Assembly: GCF_048128805.1 (NCBI RefSeq)
Contig: NC_135997.1
Coordinates: forward strand, 4,131,116 to 4,195,115
DNA length: 64,000 nucleotides
From: Centroberyx gerrardi
Taxonomy: Eukaryota > Chordata > Actinopteri > Beryciformes > Berycidae
Direction of reading: 5' to 3'
The position numbers were made by a program, and so were the translations under genes. The notes under the pieces are model-generated. The model had not been told where the DNA came from. It was given only the letters and a program-made list of their open reading frames with translations, and searched no databases. This document shows positions 8,555-26,953 of the stretch, piece by piece (the first letter of the stretch is position 1; each line of letters starts with the position of its first letter).

Positions 8555-11501
8555 GTGATTGAGATGGAGAAGGAGTTACAGCCAATGCGAGAGAAACTGC
8601 AGTCAGACAGTCTACAGAGAAATATGACGAGAAGGTGGAAGAATGGAAGGTATGGTCCTACTAGGGTATTCATCATAAAATCAGAGAGTTAAAGCACCCA
8701 TACTATATGATATGATTGTATTTGTTACATATGTACATCTGTTTGGGTAAAAAGGCAAAAAAGATATACAGCAATTAACAAGACAGTAAATGAGTCATTC
8801 TATTTGATGGGCTATACCAAAACTGTGCACCTGTCCATGTATAGCCCTCTCCTATCCTTCGCCCTTCATCATTAAGCTTCCCCTCCACCCCCCACTGATC
8901 ACATAGCATCTCTGGCGTCTGTTCCTGTCACTGTACAGAACAAGGTGGAGGAGGCTGAGAACAAGTACAAGCAGATCCAGGACCAGTTGGAGGGCATCAC
9001 CCTGTCCAGGAGCTCCAGCCCCAGTGCACTCAGCTGAAGGCGGAGGCCCAGAAACGCAATGCCCTTCTTAAATCCAGCGAGGTCAGATTTCAGACACTAC
9101 ATTAGACCAAGTGCAAACTGCTGTTTGAAATAGGTTCAGTCACTTTTGTGGAATTACTGGAATTATATCCAGGTAGCCTGAAACAAACTCTAAAATCCAG
9201 ATAGTTCAGCTAATAGCTAATTCAGCCAATGCATGTAACCTTAATCACCGGGGGAAACCAGGACTGTCTCATCCATGACATGTCAAAGCATAACCAAAGA
9301 TTGTATATGCTTTGGAAGATGAATTGCCCAACAGCATGTATTCTTCTCTCTAGTTTTGCATCACACGCGATCATTGCATCTCTTTCTTTCCCTTTGCATC
9401 TGCTCTTACATTACCTTATTTACCTTTCATTTTCTTTCTCTATATCCAAGTATTTCTCTATTTTCAGTATTAGTCACTTGTGTTTACCTACTCTCTGTCC
9501 AATATGTTGCATATCTTGTGCATTTTTTTTTTTTTTTAACCTATGGCACTGTCTCAACGGCCATTCATTTTGGAAATGCGTATCTTATCTACCTGGCAAA
9601 ACTACAAATGCACCGCTGGACTGTACAGAATCTGCATTTGTTCTGTTTAAATCCATATCCCTTCCCCTGTGTTTTTCTTCCTTCCTCCAATCTTTGCTAC
9701 CACCTTTCTCATCCCTCCAGCATCAGTCAGACAACTGGAGCAGAGAGCCGGGCAATGACAGACCGTATGGAGCAGATCTGGACTGAGCTGGAAAATCTGA
9801 CACACCAGGCTTCCACCCTGGACCAGCAGATCGACCAGTACCAGCAGAGCAGGCCTGCAGCCGCACCGAGGATGAGGTGGGGAAACGGGGTCTGGGCGCT
9901 GGCGAGAAATGTATGAAAAGCATTAAGCTTGATGTACATACATTGGAACTGTGGTGTGTGTAATAGTGATAGAAAAGGAGGAGAATATAGACAAAGAATA
10001 AAGACAGAGCAGAAGGACAAACGGTGCAGGAGATCAGACACTGACTGTCAGCAAAACAAAAGATTATGGGAGTTGTGTGGAAAATTTGCAGCAAAGGTAT
10101 GAAGGTTCAGAGCTGAGGTTACATTTTCACAATAATACAACTTTTACTTCCTTATATTAAATGCATACAGCTCAATCAAAAACAGACATGGTTTGTAGAA
10201 AATGGTTTTCTCAATGCTGTACACCTTGACAATATTTGATAGCACACAGGTATATGAGTGTTTCACCCCTTACTGATTGGCCTGAATTGTAAAAAACAGA
10301 GCTTAGCGTAGTTATGGTTTCTACTCATAGGGATTATGACGGAAAACATGTTATTTGGGCCCAGGGTTCAAAATACCGAACTATTCCTTTAAGTTAGGAA
10401 AGTAACTAAGTAAGTAAGTAAGGAAAAATGCACACTGAAACACTTGAACACTGTTAAAAACAGCTATTGATGTACTTTGCATTCCATGGTCTGTTTTATT
10501 GTTTGTTGATGTATTTTTCTTGTTCCCATGGATAACGGGCCAAACATAGACAATGTAACGTCACATCGAGATATTTCCAGCGCAGCTACAATGGAGTTTA
10601 ATAAGAGAAAAATTTTCAATCATCTAAAACATCAACGGCAAATGTCAGGTGTTGGTGTCAGTCCCTGAGAGTTGAAGAGAAAGCATTTCTCATCATTTTG
10701 CACCGACATTCAAAAATCATACAGGTAGAAATCCTCTGTAGAATTAGAAAAAGATACCAATTTCTCCACCAACAGTAGCCTCAGTAGTCCATCAAGCCAC
10801 AGGACATCTCTCGCTTTTTCTCGAAATTTCAGGCCCGCTCTCTGGGGGTTGTCGAAAGTTATTCTGGTAAATGTAGGAAACCACTAACTGACATAAAAAT
10901 AGACAAGCCAGGATTAGGGACAGTGGGTACAACAAAAAGGTCAATTACAACACTTCATCTCAAAATAAGCCCTGCAATGCATTGAACATCACATGTTGAT
11001 GATATGATGGATATGATATGCCACAGTGGTCTTGTGTCATTTTGTGTGTCTGTTGTTGTGTCAGGGCTGTGAACCATCCTCAGTGCTGCAAGCTCTAGAA
11101 GGATCCAGTTGTGACCATCTGCCTGATTGATCAGAGGGGAATAGAGTGCATTCTGCCCATCAAGGTAACAAGCAATTGCTCCACTGGGAAAGGACTCAGT
11201 AACATAAGAGGGACATTATAGTCATGTATTTGCAGATGAAGGGCACCATGTATAACAACCATTATCTTAATTGCAAAACATGATATTTAGTAATTGTTCA
11301 GAAGATGTGCTACACTGACGTGAATCTTGTTTTTTGTGCAGAATCGTACAGAGGCTCAGAGACTGATGATGGGCAGAAACCCCCTAAGAACTGTGCCCAG
11401 GCCTTCTCTATGGATGGAGATCAGATCTACAATAACCGCAGCTACTCCAGTGACCAGACCAGAGCCAACTCCCTCTCAGGAGATGTCGAGGAGGAGATCA
11501 G
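8555..11501 (+). pseudogene. smc6: SMC6 pseudogene fragment (coiled coil to hinge region), introns kept
   Basis: Five splice-bounded segments read as consecutive parts of SMC6, a subunit of the SMC5/6 DNA-repair complex: 8555-8649 (EMEKELQPMREKLQSD then EKYDEKVEEWK), 8939-9081 (NKVEEAENKYKQIQDQLEG then QLKAEAQKRNALLKSSE), about 9721-9917 (ELENLTHQ..LDQQIDQYQQ), 11065-11164 (DPVVTICLIDQRGIECILPI) and 11342-11501 ([19 protein letters not shown] then [13 protein letters not shown]). The last two match the conserved hinge of SMC6. Nearly every segment needs a reading-frame change (near 8615, 9003, 9850, 11110 and 11385), so no functional product is possible. Retained GT/AG borders show it arose by DNA-level duplication or decay, not retroposition. 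Both ATPase heads are absent. Whether an intact smc6 exists elsewhere cannot be seen here. Confidence 0.8.
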
Positions 11502-13204
11502 GTGCGCGTGTGTGCTTGGTGTGCTGTAATGACCCATGAAAAGCTTGCAGCTGCCAGCTGCACTTCTATCCCTTTTTGTGTGTTTTTTTTTTTTCACGTG
11601 CACCTGGTGGCACACCATTTGGCATAAATGGACAAAGAATGCAGACTGTGTATTTTGATCATGTGCACCTTCATTGTAGACACTGGTTTCAAATTTTTGG
11701 ACGTTGTATGTCATCCACCAGACGCATCCGGTGTGCGACCCCCTTTAGTGAGATGATGCACTTCGTCAGATGGCCTCTAGAGGGCGTCTTTGACTGTGAG
11801 ATGCAGTGTTTCCCATAGAGGCACAAAATCAAGTTGGTCGGTGTGTAGAAATTGATCTCTGATGTGCACGTCATGTCTGTAATTTGGAGATGTACAGACA
11901 GCAGACCAGCAGCATTGAACTCAATCCACAGTCTGCCGGTGTGAAAACAAAAGTGAAACTTAACATTCCACAATTTGCTCCAAAATTGCCTGTGTTGGTA
12001 ATGGGATTTGTAAATAGTAACTCATATTCTGCTGCCCTACAAACTTTAACGGTAGGTAATGTTATTATCTTGAGGTATTTCAGTAACATTAGTGGAATTA
12101 GGTAATTTAACTGTCGCAGTGCTTCAGTGCATAGAATTGAACACACACATCGTGGGTCTGTACAGGATCTGTGCTTGTTGATTCTTTAATCCCTACATAG
12201 CCTAACTGCTGATCTTTGAAACGGTCTGTGTATATTTGCATATATCTTGTGTGATAACTTGTTGGTATGTCTCTTGAATAACGTCAGAAGTTCTTCCAAA
12301 GTATTTGGTATGTTGTTTGGTATGTGTGTGTGTGTGCATGTGTTTGTGTCCATTTTTAATTTATATGTTTACATGTGTATTTACATTAGTTTTGCTACTC
12401 TCCTATTACTCAAGGCTAATTTCTGGGCTTTTAATTTGAAGGAGGAAAACAGGAAAATGGGTTTCTGGGAAATTCAGCTGATTTGGCGCAACTCCTCATG
12501 TATGACCGTTTGGGCACACACACACACACACAGTGACATTTGAATATCATTGCATTGAAATATAGACTTATAACCTACATTACCTGATCTATTAATGTCG
12601 TGCACTTTCTAAAAATAAATCTTAGTTTTCTCACTCAATAATTAGCATTATTTTCAGCTCATAGTTCAATGGAATTACATGCATTTTCACAACTCTTTTA
12701 AATTTTAATTTTATTGAAGATGAATTCAATTATCATGATCCACAGATCATATACAATATACAGTAACACATAATGGAATCTCTCCATCTCTCTTATTTCT
12801 CCATTTTACAAACTGATTGACATTGTAACCATCTCCCCTCTGCAATCAGCCTATGTGTATAAAAGTGGTGGGTGGACACAGCTATTATTTTACTGCTTAT
12901 CAAAAACCACACAAGACCAGTTTGTTAAAAATAAAACAGGTATCTTGAAACAAAGCCTAGCTCATTTCACATCAAATACCAAGCTTGAATTTCATTCATC
13001 CGGAATCATGACATGTATTGGCTGTTATAATGTCAGCCTGAAAAAGTGTCTGTTCGTTCAAAATGGAACAGAATGACAATTAAATCAACAAAATGCTCTT
13101 GACAGAAAATAGCTTCACTGCTTTGAAATCACTCTCAGCTTGATTTCTTCAGCTTCAAGGCCGCTATGAGGTCTTGCATGGTGAAAACAGAAAACGTGTG
13201 TGGG

Positions 13205-13235
<31 letters not shown>

Positions 13236-13236
13236 T
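11502..13236. other. Spacer between SMC6 relic and lctl 3' end
   Basis: No gene recognised. It includes a CTCF-like motif (11771-11788), short (TG)n/(CA)n runs near 12318-12330 and 12517-12531, and the unannotated 3' UTR of lctl (minus). That UTR begins directly as a (CA)n tract against the stop codon. A possible minus-strand poly(A) signal (tttatt) occurs near 12711. Confidence 0.4.
11771..11788 (+). promoter_or_regulatory. CTCF-like binding motif
   Basis: tggcctctagagggcgtc agrees with the vertebrate CTCF core (CCASYAGRKGGCRS type) at most positions, including the invariant AGAGGGCG. It lies between the SMC6 relic and the 3' end of lctl and could be an insulator. The call rests on motif likeness only. 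Confidence 0.45.
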
Positions 13237-19134
<5,898 letters not shown>

Positions 19135-21459
19135 TGTCTTCGGTTACACCTACACAAAGAGCAGTTACCCACACATCTCAGTTTGAACACTGATTTCATA
19201 GATATGGTGGTTCAGATGGTAACACAGGAATTTTCAGACTGTCAAAACCTGTAAAAAAAAAGGCTGCAAGGCTGCATCTCCTCTCAATCTGAAGCAAATC
19301 CCCAGGGTCGAGTCTACCCTAAATCAGATATATTTTGTTGATGACAGATCACAGGTCAGCCACACGTGTGAAATATACAGAAATGTCAAGATAAGGTAAA
19401 GATTAAGAAACTTACGCAGAGGTGTCAGGTGTCCAAAGGTTTCGAGCAAAACCATCCTAACAAATCCTAAATCTTAAGGATCATTTATTCCACTCTGCCA
19501 TTTTCAGACCTTGTGGATATTTGGAAGAATCTAGTTTCATTTCAGCCAGCTATAAGACACACTGACACAAAACGCTATAAGAGACAGAAAATAAGCCAGC
19601 TTGTCCAGCACCGTCAGGATGAGCGACATTTCAAACCAGTCAATATCTTTAGTGGTGCAAAAGGTAACCAAATTCTTCTTCCTTTTAAAAAGTGGGTAAA
19701 AATGTAAAGTTGCCTCCTGCCAAAGCCTGTGCTGTTTCTCTCCCCACGTCTATCCCTGTGTCTGTCCCTTTGCCCAGTCTGTTTCTCAGCCAGCCGCCTC
19801 ACTCAGAACCACATATAGATGTCTACCTGTAGCACGTCCTGCATTTGTCTCCACTGGAAACAACTCCAAAATGCAAGAAACGTCCCCAAGCTTCTGGACC
19901 TCGTTAATGCTCACAAATGTCACCGGTGGGTTCAGAGCCAATGTCACCAAAACAAAACACAGTGAAGCATCCAGTACATTTTCCGCTATTCAGTGGCCCA
20001 CATAGAGCAAAACCATGTCCACCCCCCCCACCCCCCCGCCTTCCCCCAAATACCCCGCCATTTGAAGTCAATGGAGTGTGAGCGTAATTTGCTGGGGCAA
20101 ACAGATCTTTTGGAACAAGGAGGGATTTTGACACTGTAAGCAAAGTTAATGTTAGAGAGTCTGATCCATTTGCAGCTTTTTGCAAGGCTTTCATTCAGCA
20201 CATTCATATTTAGAGTAGCGAAATATATATTCTCACTGAGAGCTTGATGGTATATAGGGTTAATTAGTCAAGTAGAAAGTAGAAAATAGTGCATACATCT
20301 TTCACTGCTCATAGCCAATCCCCTCGTCCCCCTATATTTTTGTCAAACGAAATGACACCCTCTACATCTGTGCAAACTGCATACATATCTACCTTAGATT
20401 ATTTTGATTCAAAAAATGTGAAAAAAAAGTCCCACACAACACCAAATTATTCATTCACTGAGCATTTTGATCCAGATAATCCTTTGTTGGACTAAATTTT
20501 AATCAAAAAAACAATGTAGGCTACACTGAATTCATTTGGGGGGGAAGAGAAAATATATACCAAACATAAGCCTAGATATAAATAGAAATTATACTCACAT
20601 ACACTACAGAAATAACAGAAAATACCACAAGCTTTAGAGGGTGGATAAAGCCAAGGATGTAAACATTGTTCAGTTCATAAAATCGCTTTTATAAATCCTT
20701 TATTAGGCAGAAATTCGACTCTCTACCTTTTTCAATACACAATATGTCAGATATGTCAACGACGATCTCTACATTAAGATTGTAATTTAAACTAGACGTG
20801 AACTATCAGCGGTCAAATGCCAATTACCCAACTGTCCAGTGATGGAACTGTTCTGAACAGTCGGTGCAGTAAACTCTAAACTATACGTTGAGGTTCATAG
20901 AGGTGACATAGCCATACATTTTCATGGCAGAGACCTCCACCATCAGTGCAGCCTCCCTCAGGGTCACCAGCCTATTCAGTCAATACAGTGTGTTAGAGCT
21001 GGCCCTGCACAAAGCATGAATACAACTATTATCATCAGGGGCAAAGCATTGTTGTAGAAAACGCTGAATTGTTCAAAGCCAAAACTGTTGGCACTGCACT
21101 CCCTGTCCACACGTTTACATGTAAGTGTGTAGTGTGTGTGTGTGTGTGTGTGTGTGTACAGAAACATAATGCTTGTGTACTCGCTGCCTGTGTACTTTCT
21201 GTGTTTGTATATTTGTGTGCACACATGTATTTCTATTGCTTGCCGTGTGTGGGAGTGTTTTTTTGTGCGCACATGTGCTATTCTGTGTGCGGGTGTTTGT
21301 GGTTCATTTGTGTGTGTGTGTATGTGTTCAGGTTTTGCAGAGAGAAGACAACATGAGCGTGGGACTGTGTTTAGCATATCAATGCCTTCCAGGGCCCCGG
21401 CGACTGTTGCAGAACCACTATGAGCTTTCTAGTACCTGTTGGGCCAGCTCACCTTGCTG
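19135..21459. other. Divergent intergenic region between lctl and the crystallin gene
   Basis: About 2.3 kb between two head-to-head start codons, so it should contain both promoters. Seen: C-rich tract at 20020-20036, A/T-rich stretches, a (TG)n tract at about 21126-21157 with further TG-rich DNA to 21330. No TATA box is obvious for lctl. No coding exon was recognised. Confidence 0.5.
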
Positions 21460-21467
21460 TATTTAAG
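21460..21467 (+). promoter_or_regulatory. TATA-like box of the crystallin gene
   Basis: tatttaag lies about 30 nt upstream of the crystallin ATG at 21497. If used normally, transcription would start only a few bases before the ATG. Very short leaders are known for lens crystallin genes, so this fits, but an upstream untranslated exon is not excluded. Confidence 0.5.
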
Positions 21468-21496
21468 GGGCTTTCTTCTGGCCTCGCAGAGCTGAC

Positions 21497-24400
21497 ATGA
21501 ACATCTTTACTAAGGTCCCAGGATTAGCCCAACAAACCAGGTATGTTGAGAGCGCCGTGCAGCAGCCGGGCCCCGAGCTGAGGTGTGTGTGTGTGGTCGA
21601 GGGGGGGGCTGGGGTCACGGTTGGACATCCCACCTCCAGCTCGTTTTCACGCTCTTCTCTCTCTGACGCCTCCAACACCAGTTGCCCAAATCATTACAGT
21701 TTTGATGATGGCAGTGGAGATGTACACACATACATCTGAGGTGCAATCTGACTAAAACACGACTAAAACTAAAACAGACTAAAACACGGCAACACTTCCT
21801 ACTGGAGAAAACTAACATTCATAATCTATAACAGAACTGGAAATTGAAATTCATTGACAAAATTCCATCAATAATGCAATTCTCAGGGACTCAGATCTGA
21901 TATGCAAACACTTCCACAGTTCCTCATGAAAACTATCAACAACTCTAGTGTTCGCTTCAAAAGTTTCTCTGACTGACATATATTCTTCCTTCATATTGAA
22001 TGATGTGTGTAGGATATAATTCCTCATGAAAGATGTTTCTGTGTCCACAGCAAGCTGGGGTCTGTGCTCCAACGTGCCTTCTACGGGTCCAGTGGGAGGG
22101 TGAGTCATATGACTGTGTGGGATTATTTAGACAAAGGATGGGGTCCCTAATGAAAGATTACTACAATGTCCCTGTAGGCACTTATTGTGTATCTGTGGTA
22201 CTGAATAGTATGTTTGTAGTAACTTTATTGTACTTTATGGTACCTTTTATGTCCTGTGTTATCACTCTATTGCTGCATTCCTATAGGGACTTCTAGGGAC
22301 ATATATTTGTATTTTGTACTGTGTGATTATAGTTCTTTTTCATAAGAGGTATAAGGCAAATAAATGTGAAGTGATGTTCTTTTATTTGGGACATTTGAGT
22401 GTTAAAGTTTTCCTGATTCACTAGGTTATGTCAGTGGTTCTCAACTTGGGGGAAGATAATTTTGGGGGTGCAAGATGTTTTATAGGATAGGAAAAAAGCA
22501 TATTTCTACTATACAAATTCATTATCATGTCTATTTTTTCTGATGTTTCCTAAATTTAGCTTCTTTCTTGTGAAATACTGAATAGTTTTCAGCCTCTCGG
22601 CCTCCTCTGATAATTAATCAGATGAAAGAACCTGAGAAGGGAAAATCATGATGTGGTTGAACTGTTCACCACTCTGCATATGAAGCCTGTGTTGGGGGGG
22701 TTGTGAGCAAACATCGCTTCATTTTAAGGGGTCACAAGCCAAAAATGTTGAGAACCACTGGGATATGTGACAGTAAAATGAGAGTAGGGACTCTTTACAG
22801 TTTCCCTGTTGTGTTTCTCAGGTGACCCTTTTCGAGCAGAGGAACTTCGCCGGTAGACGGCTGGACCTGAGTTCAGACTGCCAGAAACTCAGTGACAAGA
22901 GTTTCCCCGAGAGATGCAACTCTGTGCAAGTGGAGAGCGGAGCGTAAGTACACACCACCACCTAAAGCACACTACATGCCACTGCAACTCACACTCTTAC
23001 TCACATGAAAAGTAGAGGCCTATTTAAGTTGAAAATAAGCCAAACCTTTTTCTCTTGACGTGACCTTTCAGTGGACTTCAACACAATTACGTCATTCTTC
23101 TTTCATCACACTAAGCCTTTCACTTGTTTCACCCGGTCACAGAAGAGAGCTCCAAATGTGTAAAAGTGGACATAGTTACCGTAGACAAACCATCTAAATC
23201 CAAAGTATCTACCCTGCTATTACCTCTGCTCAGGAGGTTATGTTTTCATCTGATAGTTAGTTTGTTTATCCGTCTTTCAGCAGAACATCTCAAAAACTTA
23301 TGAATGGATTCCATGAAAATTGGTGGACAGATCAGCCTTGGGTCAAGAACATTTTTGTGGTGATCCAGATCTGGGATTTCCACCACTGGATGATTATCGC
23401 TTTTTAGCCCTAACTATGAAACTCACGGGGATAGAGTCTTGATTCCAAATCCTTAGAGTATGTTTGCAGGATCAAGAAATCAATTTAACTTTCAATTTGA
23501 AGTGATAGGAAAGATGTTTTGGGGTGTAACATCAAGTTAGAGAATTGTCCAGCACTAGCGAAGATTTGGACTCTCCAGGTGCTTTCTAGTTTCCTGTTTG
23601 TTTGTTTTTCCCTGCTCCTCTGTGTATCTGTCTTTGACTCTCCTCTCTCCTCCTCCCGTCCCTTGCAGATGGATCGGTTACGAGCATGACAACTTCCGGG
23701 GACGTCAGTACCTGTGGGACATGTCCGACAGAGGAGAGTACAACTGCTACGACAAGTGGTGCGCCCAGATGGACCATGTCTCCTCCGTCCGCGCTGTCAA
23801 GCAGGTGAGGCACACACACACACACACACACACACATCAAGCCACATACAGTTGTGAACATCAGGCGCTCAGAAACTCACAAATATGCATCAATCGAGAG
23901 ACAAATTGATTGGACTGGATGTGAGCATAATTTCTTTTGTCCTTGGTTCATAAGAGACAATCAGATCAAGAGTTTGGTGCAAAAGGGTGTAAAATGTGTG
24001 TTATATTTCATTGGAAAGCTCTTGTTGAGCTTCATCTGATGGTCAAAATAACACATTTGTAAACAAGATCAAAATTAAAATAAATGGAGGACAAATCCAA
24101 AAGAATCTAGCGAAAACCCTAGATTAGATTTGGTGGAAAAAGGGAGTAACAGCAGTTAATAGCTTTATGTAGAATAGCAATTTTCTGAATATTAAACACA
24201 CGTAAAAGTAGGGATAGTTTTTATGTTTTGATGGTGAAAGATGCAATCATTTAAAGTTTTGCTCTGCTATAACAAAAAGGTCTCTTAAGCCCTTTTCGCC
24301 ATAAACCCTTGAGACAGTCTGAAGTGTGTGCAGTGACACCAATCCTGCTGGAGGTCACTGATTACAAAGAATGACCAGTTTTGAAAGGGAAAACATCATG

Positions 24401-25566
24401 TACACAAACACACCCACTCAGTGTATCTCTATATGATGCCGCCTGTAGGACAACAACCCCCCCAAAGCCCAGCTGTTCGAGAGAGCCGGCTTCTCTGGTA
24501 AGAAGATGGAGATCCAGGACGACATCCCCAACCTGATGAACCGCTACAGCCTCAACAGAGCCGCCTCCATCCGCGTCCTGGGAGGAGCGTAAGTGCACCG
24601 CGTCACTCTGCCTCTATCTCCTTCTGTCTGTCAATCCACCTGTTTCATATGTCTGACAAGTGGGATGCATAAATGAGGTAATGGGACAGAGGAACACAGG
24701 AAAACAGGAGGATGTGGAAAATTTGCATTTCTTACAATCCAGCTTGGGATCACAGGAGAGCTTAGATCTTCTCACAGTGAACTTTAACTCACTAAATTAC
24801 ACGATGATGCGGTTTATATGATAATAGGATGAGCTGAGCATTCTCTTCAGGGTTCAGACTGCATGCATATGGGTCTGTCTACCCAACCATGTTACAGGTC
24901 TGAAAGGGCAGGAATGATAACTTAGCAGCATACTAAAGCTACAGTTAAAATTCAGAACTATTAAGCTACAGAACATGCAACATTCCCAGTAAGCTGTCAA
25001 AAAAACATTAGTTTGGTCAAAATTTGATGTGTTTATTCACCAATTCACATTAAGTCGTGTAATGTCACATTTTTCTTTCCAAATTTGCCATATTGAACCA
25101 ACCTTACTAATTTATGTCCATATATCTAGATTTCATCTTTGCAAATCTGTGTTGATAAAGGTTATGAGAGTGAATGAGCAATGGAAAATAGTTGGTGATT
25201 GCTCATAATATGCTCATATTTACCTTATGAGTATTTTTTATACCAATATTACTACATTCCAAGGGATTCTCTACATTGTTGGCCATTCAAACAGCACTCA
25301 TTCAAATTCAGCTTATGGGTCCCCTCCATGAACTTTCCACTCTGTCTCCCCAAACTGAGCTCTTGTTAAGTGTGCAGACCAGTGACTGTACACCAGTCTA
25401 ACCAGCCTCTGTGTATCCTGTGTGTGTCTGCAGGTGGGTGGTGTACCAGGAGCCAAACTACAGAGGTCCTCATTACATTCTGGAGAAACGTGATTACAAC
25501 AACTCCTCTGACTGGGGCAGTCAGAGCAGCACTGTGGGCTCCATGCGCAGAGTCCGCTTCAACTGA
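21497..25566 (+). CDS. crybgx: Beta/gamma-crystallin, four Greek-key motifs, probable crybgx
   Basis: Six exons: 21497-21540, 22051-22099, 22822-22943, 23669-23804, 24449-24588, 25434-25566; all GT..AG with consistent phase, giving 207 aa ending at TGA 25564-25566. The one-motif-per-exon pattern after two arm exons is the beta-crystallin plan. Exons 1-2 give a 31-residue N-terminal arm (MNIFTKVPGLAQQT then SKLGSVLQRAFYGSSGR). Greek keys: VTLFEQRNFAGRRLDLSSDC; WIGYEHDNFRGRQYLWDMSD; AQLFERAGFSGKKMEIQDD; WVVYQEPNYRGPHYILEKRDY. A connecting peptide (RAVKQDNNPPK) joins the two domains. Expected role: structural, refractive protein of lens fibre cytoplasm. The subtype is inferred from the unusual N-arm and remembered fish naming; another beta-B-like paralogue is possible. 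An aataaa signal is at 25681-25686. Introns contain a hAT MITE, a dispersed repeat and a (CA)n tract beside the exon 4 donor. Confidence 0.9.
22432..22760. mobile_element. hAT-type MITE, cagtggttctcaac family (copy 2) with target-site duplication
   Basis: 329 bp from cagtggttctcaact to gttgagaaccactg, inverted ends. Flanked by ggttatgt (22424-22431) and ggatatgt (22761-22768), an 8-bp target-site duplication with one mismatch, typical of hAT. It is non-coding and lies in crystallin intron 2. Confidence 0.85.
23220..23593 (+). repeat. Dispersed repeat (copy 2 of 2), unclassified
   Basis: Same family and orientation as 18263-18640: aaaacttatgaatggattcc, ttggtggacagatcagcctt, gatctgggatttccaccact, right end gcgaagatttggactctcca. 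It lies in crystallin intron 3, ending about 75 bp before exon 4. Confidence 0.7.
23811..23836. repeat. (CA)n microsatellite beside a 5' splice site
   Basis: A CA run begins within seven bases of the exon 4 donor (cag|gtgagg) of the crystallin gene. Confidence 0.85.
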
Positions 25567-25686
25567 GAGCCACCTCCCTCTCATCTGACTCCAGGCAAGA
25601 GGACCTGAGGACTCACTTCCCACCAACACACACATGAAACCTGTCAGCTTTGCACACACACACCAAAAACCTATTTTAGTAATAAA

Positions 25687-26873
25687 TGGTGAAAAGACAA
25701 GCACTTGTGTATTTTGTCATTTAATCCATGCTCATAGATTATAAAACGTAGAATTGTTGGCAACCTTGATCAACATGAACTAAAAAGGATGTGAAAGTTC
25801 AGATAAATTCTATGCTTAGAAAATCAAAATTGTATTCCACTTTTATGAACAAATACATTTATAACAGAAAGGAAATCTATGGAGTCAAAATAATGTAAGA
25901 AACAAACATGCAAATGTGAAATCTTTAGGTGCAAATTATATGCAAACAGCATGGAAATGTTTTCCAAAGTACAAATATCTGAGATAAAACTCCTGCACTG
26001 CAGATATTACATTTATAGAATATATTACATTGTAGACATGAATATTGACACTTATTCAAGAGTGGATGTGAAACACATGGGTAAGAGAATGCCATTCAAA
26101 CAAGAAAAAAAAAAGCGCACGGCATTAGTAAGCAAATGCTTAAATTCCAGTCAGCTGTCAAAACTAAAAGCAGTTAGCAAATCACCTTGACTCATGTCTA
26201 AACATTCTGCTTGTGCATCCTCATGCTGCCAACACCAAGACAGTTGAGGGATATCGCTACTGGAAAATAAGGACGAGCAAAATCTTGTCCATTCAATTAA
26301 TTTTTCTACAAATAAGGCACTCGCTTCTCCCGCTGAGGTAGAAAACATGTGTTTGCACTGATGAAAAGCTGGAACCAAAAGTATAGACCAGATTTAAAAT
26401 AAATAAATAAAATCATCTACAAGACACTGTACCTAGTATGTTCATTGATGTGAAACTGTGCATGCACACAATCAGCCACTTTAAGGTCTACACAACATCT
26501 AAAAATCAAGCAGAAAGGAGTAGTGTGTGAGTTTTGGAACAGTTTTAAACATCACAAGTATCACTGATTACAGCACTTGAAATAAAACCCATGTGTCTCT
26601 AGCATCCTAACTTAAACTATTCTGCTGTCAGCTAGGTAACACTTGCTCTAGGCAAACATTGGTATAAAAGTCACACAAATTCTCATCAGCTCAGGTTTGA
26701 TTGACAGGCTGCAATAAATCAACTAAAGGTGCACTAGAATGAACTGATGCGTCCCTCTAAGAGTTTGGTTAAACAATGATTGTCATAGTCAAGAAGAGTC
26801 TTGTGGCTGATTCTCTTAAAAAAATGTAACCACAAAGTAAGGACCAACAATATCATAAAATACCTTTATTAAA
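25687..26873. other. Intergenic region between crystallin and ccnb2 copy A
   Basis: The first part is unique AT-rich DNA. From about 26190 it is recognisably similar to 30960 onward, so the ccnb2 duplication unit starts near here. A minus-strand poly(A) signal (tttatt) at about 26874-26879 closes the ccnb2 copy A 3' UTR. No other gene was seen. Confidence 0.5.
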
Positions 26874-26953
26874 AGCAAGTGAAATTTCTACAGTCTTGGT
26901 CTGGCTAAAATAAAGTGCAAGTAAAAACTTCCATTTCAGAAATTAAAAGTGAC

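Noticed and set aside
9229-9916. Long plus-strand open stretches (about 185 codons) near 9.2-9.9 kb
   Set aside because: The first part is low-complexity, leucine/serine/phenylalanine-rich translation of CT-rich intron. Only the piece after about 9721 has meaning, as an SMC6 relic exon.
21035-21466. Cys/Val-rich and Thr/His-rich open frames before the crystallin gene
   Set aside because: They translate TG/CA microsatellite DNA and have no start or splice context.
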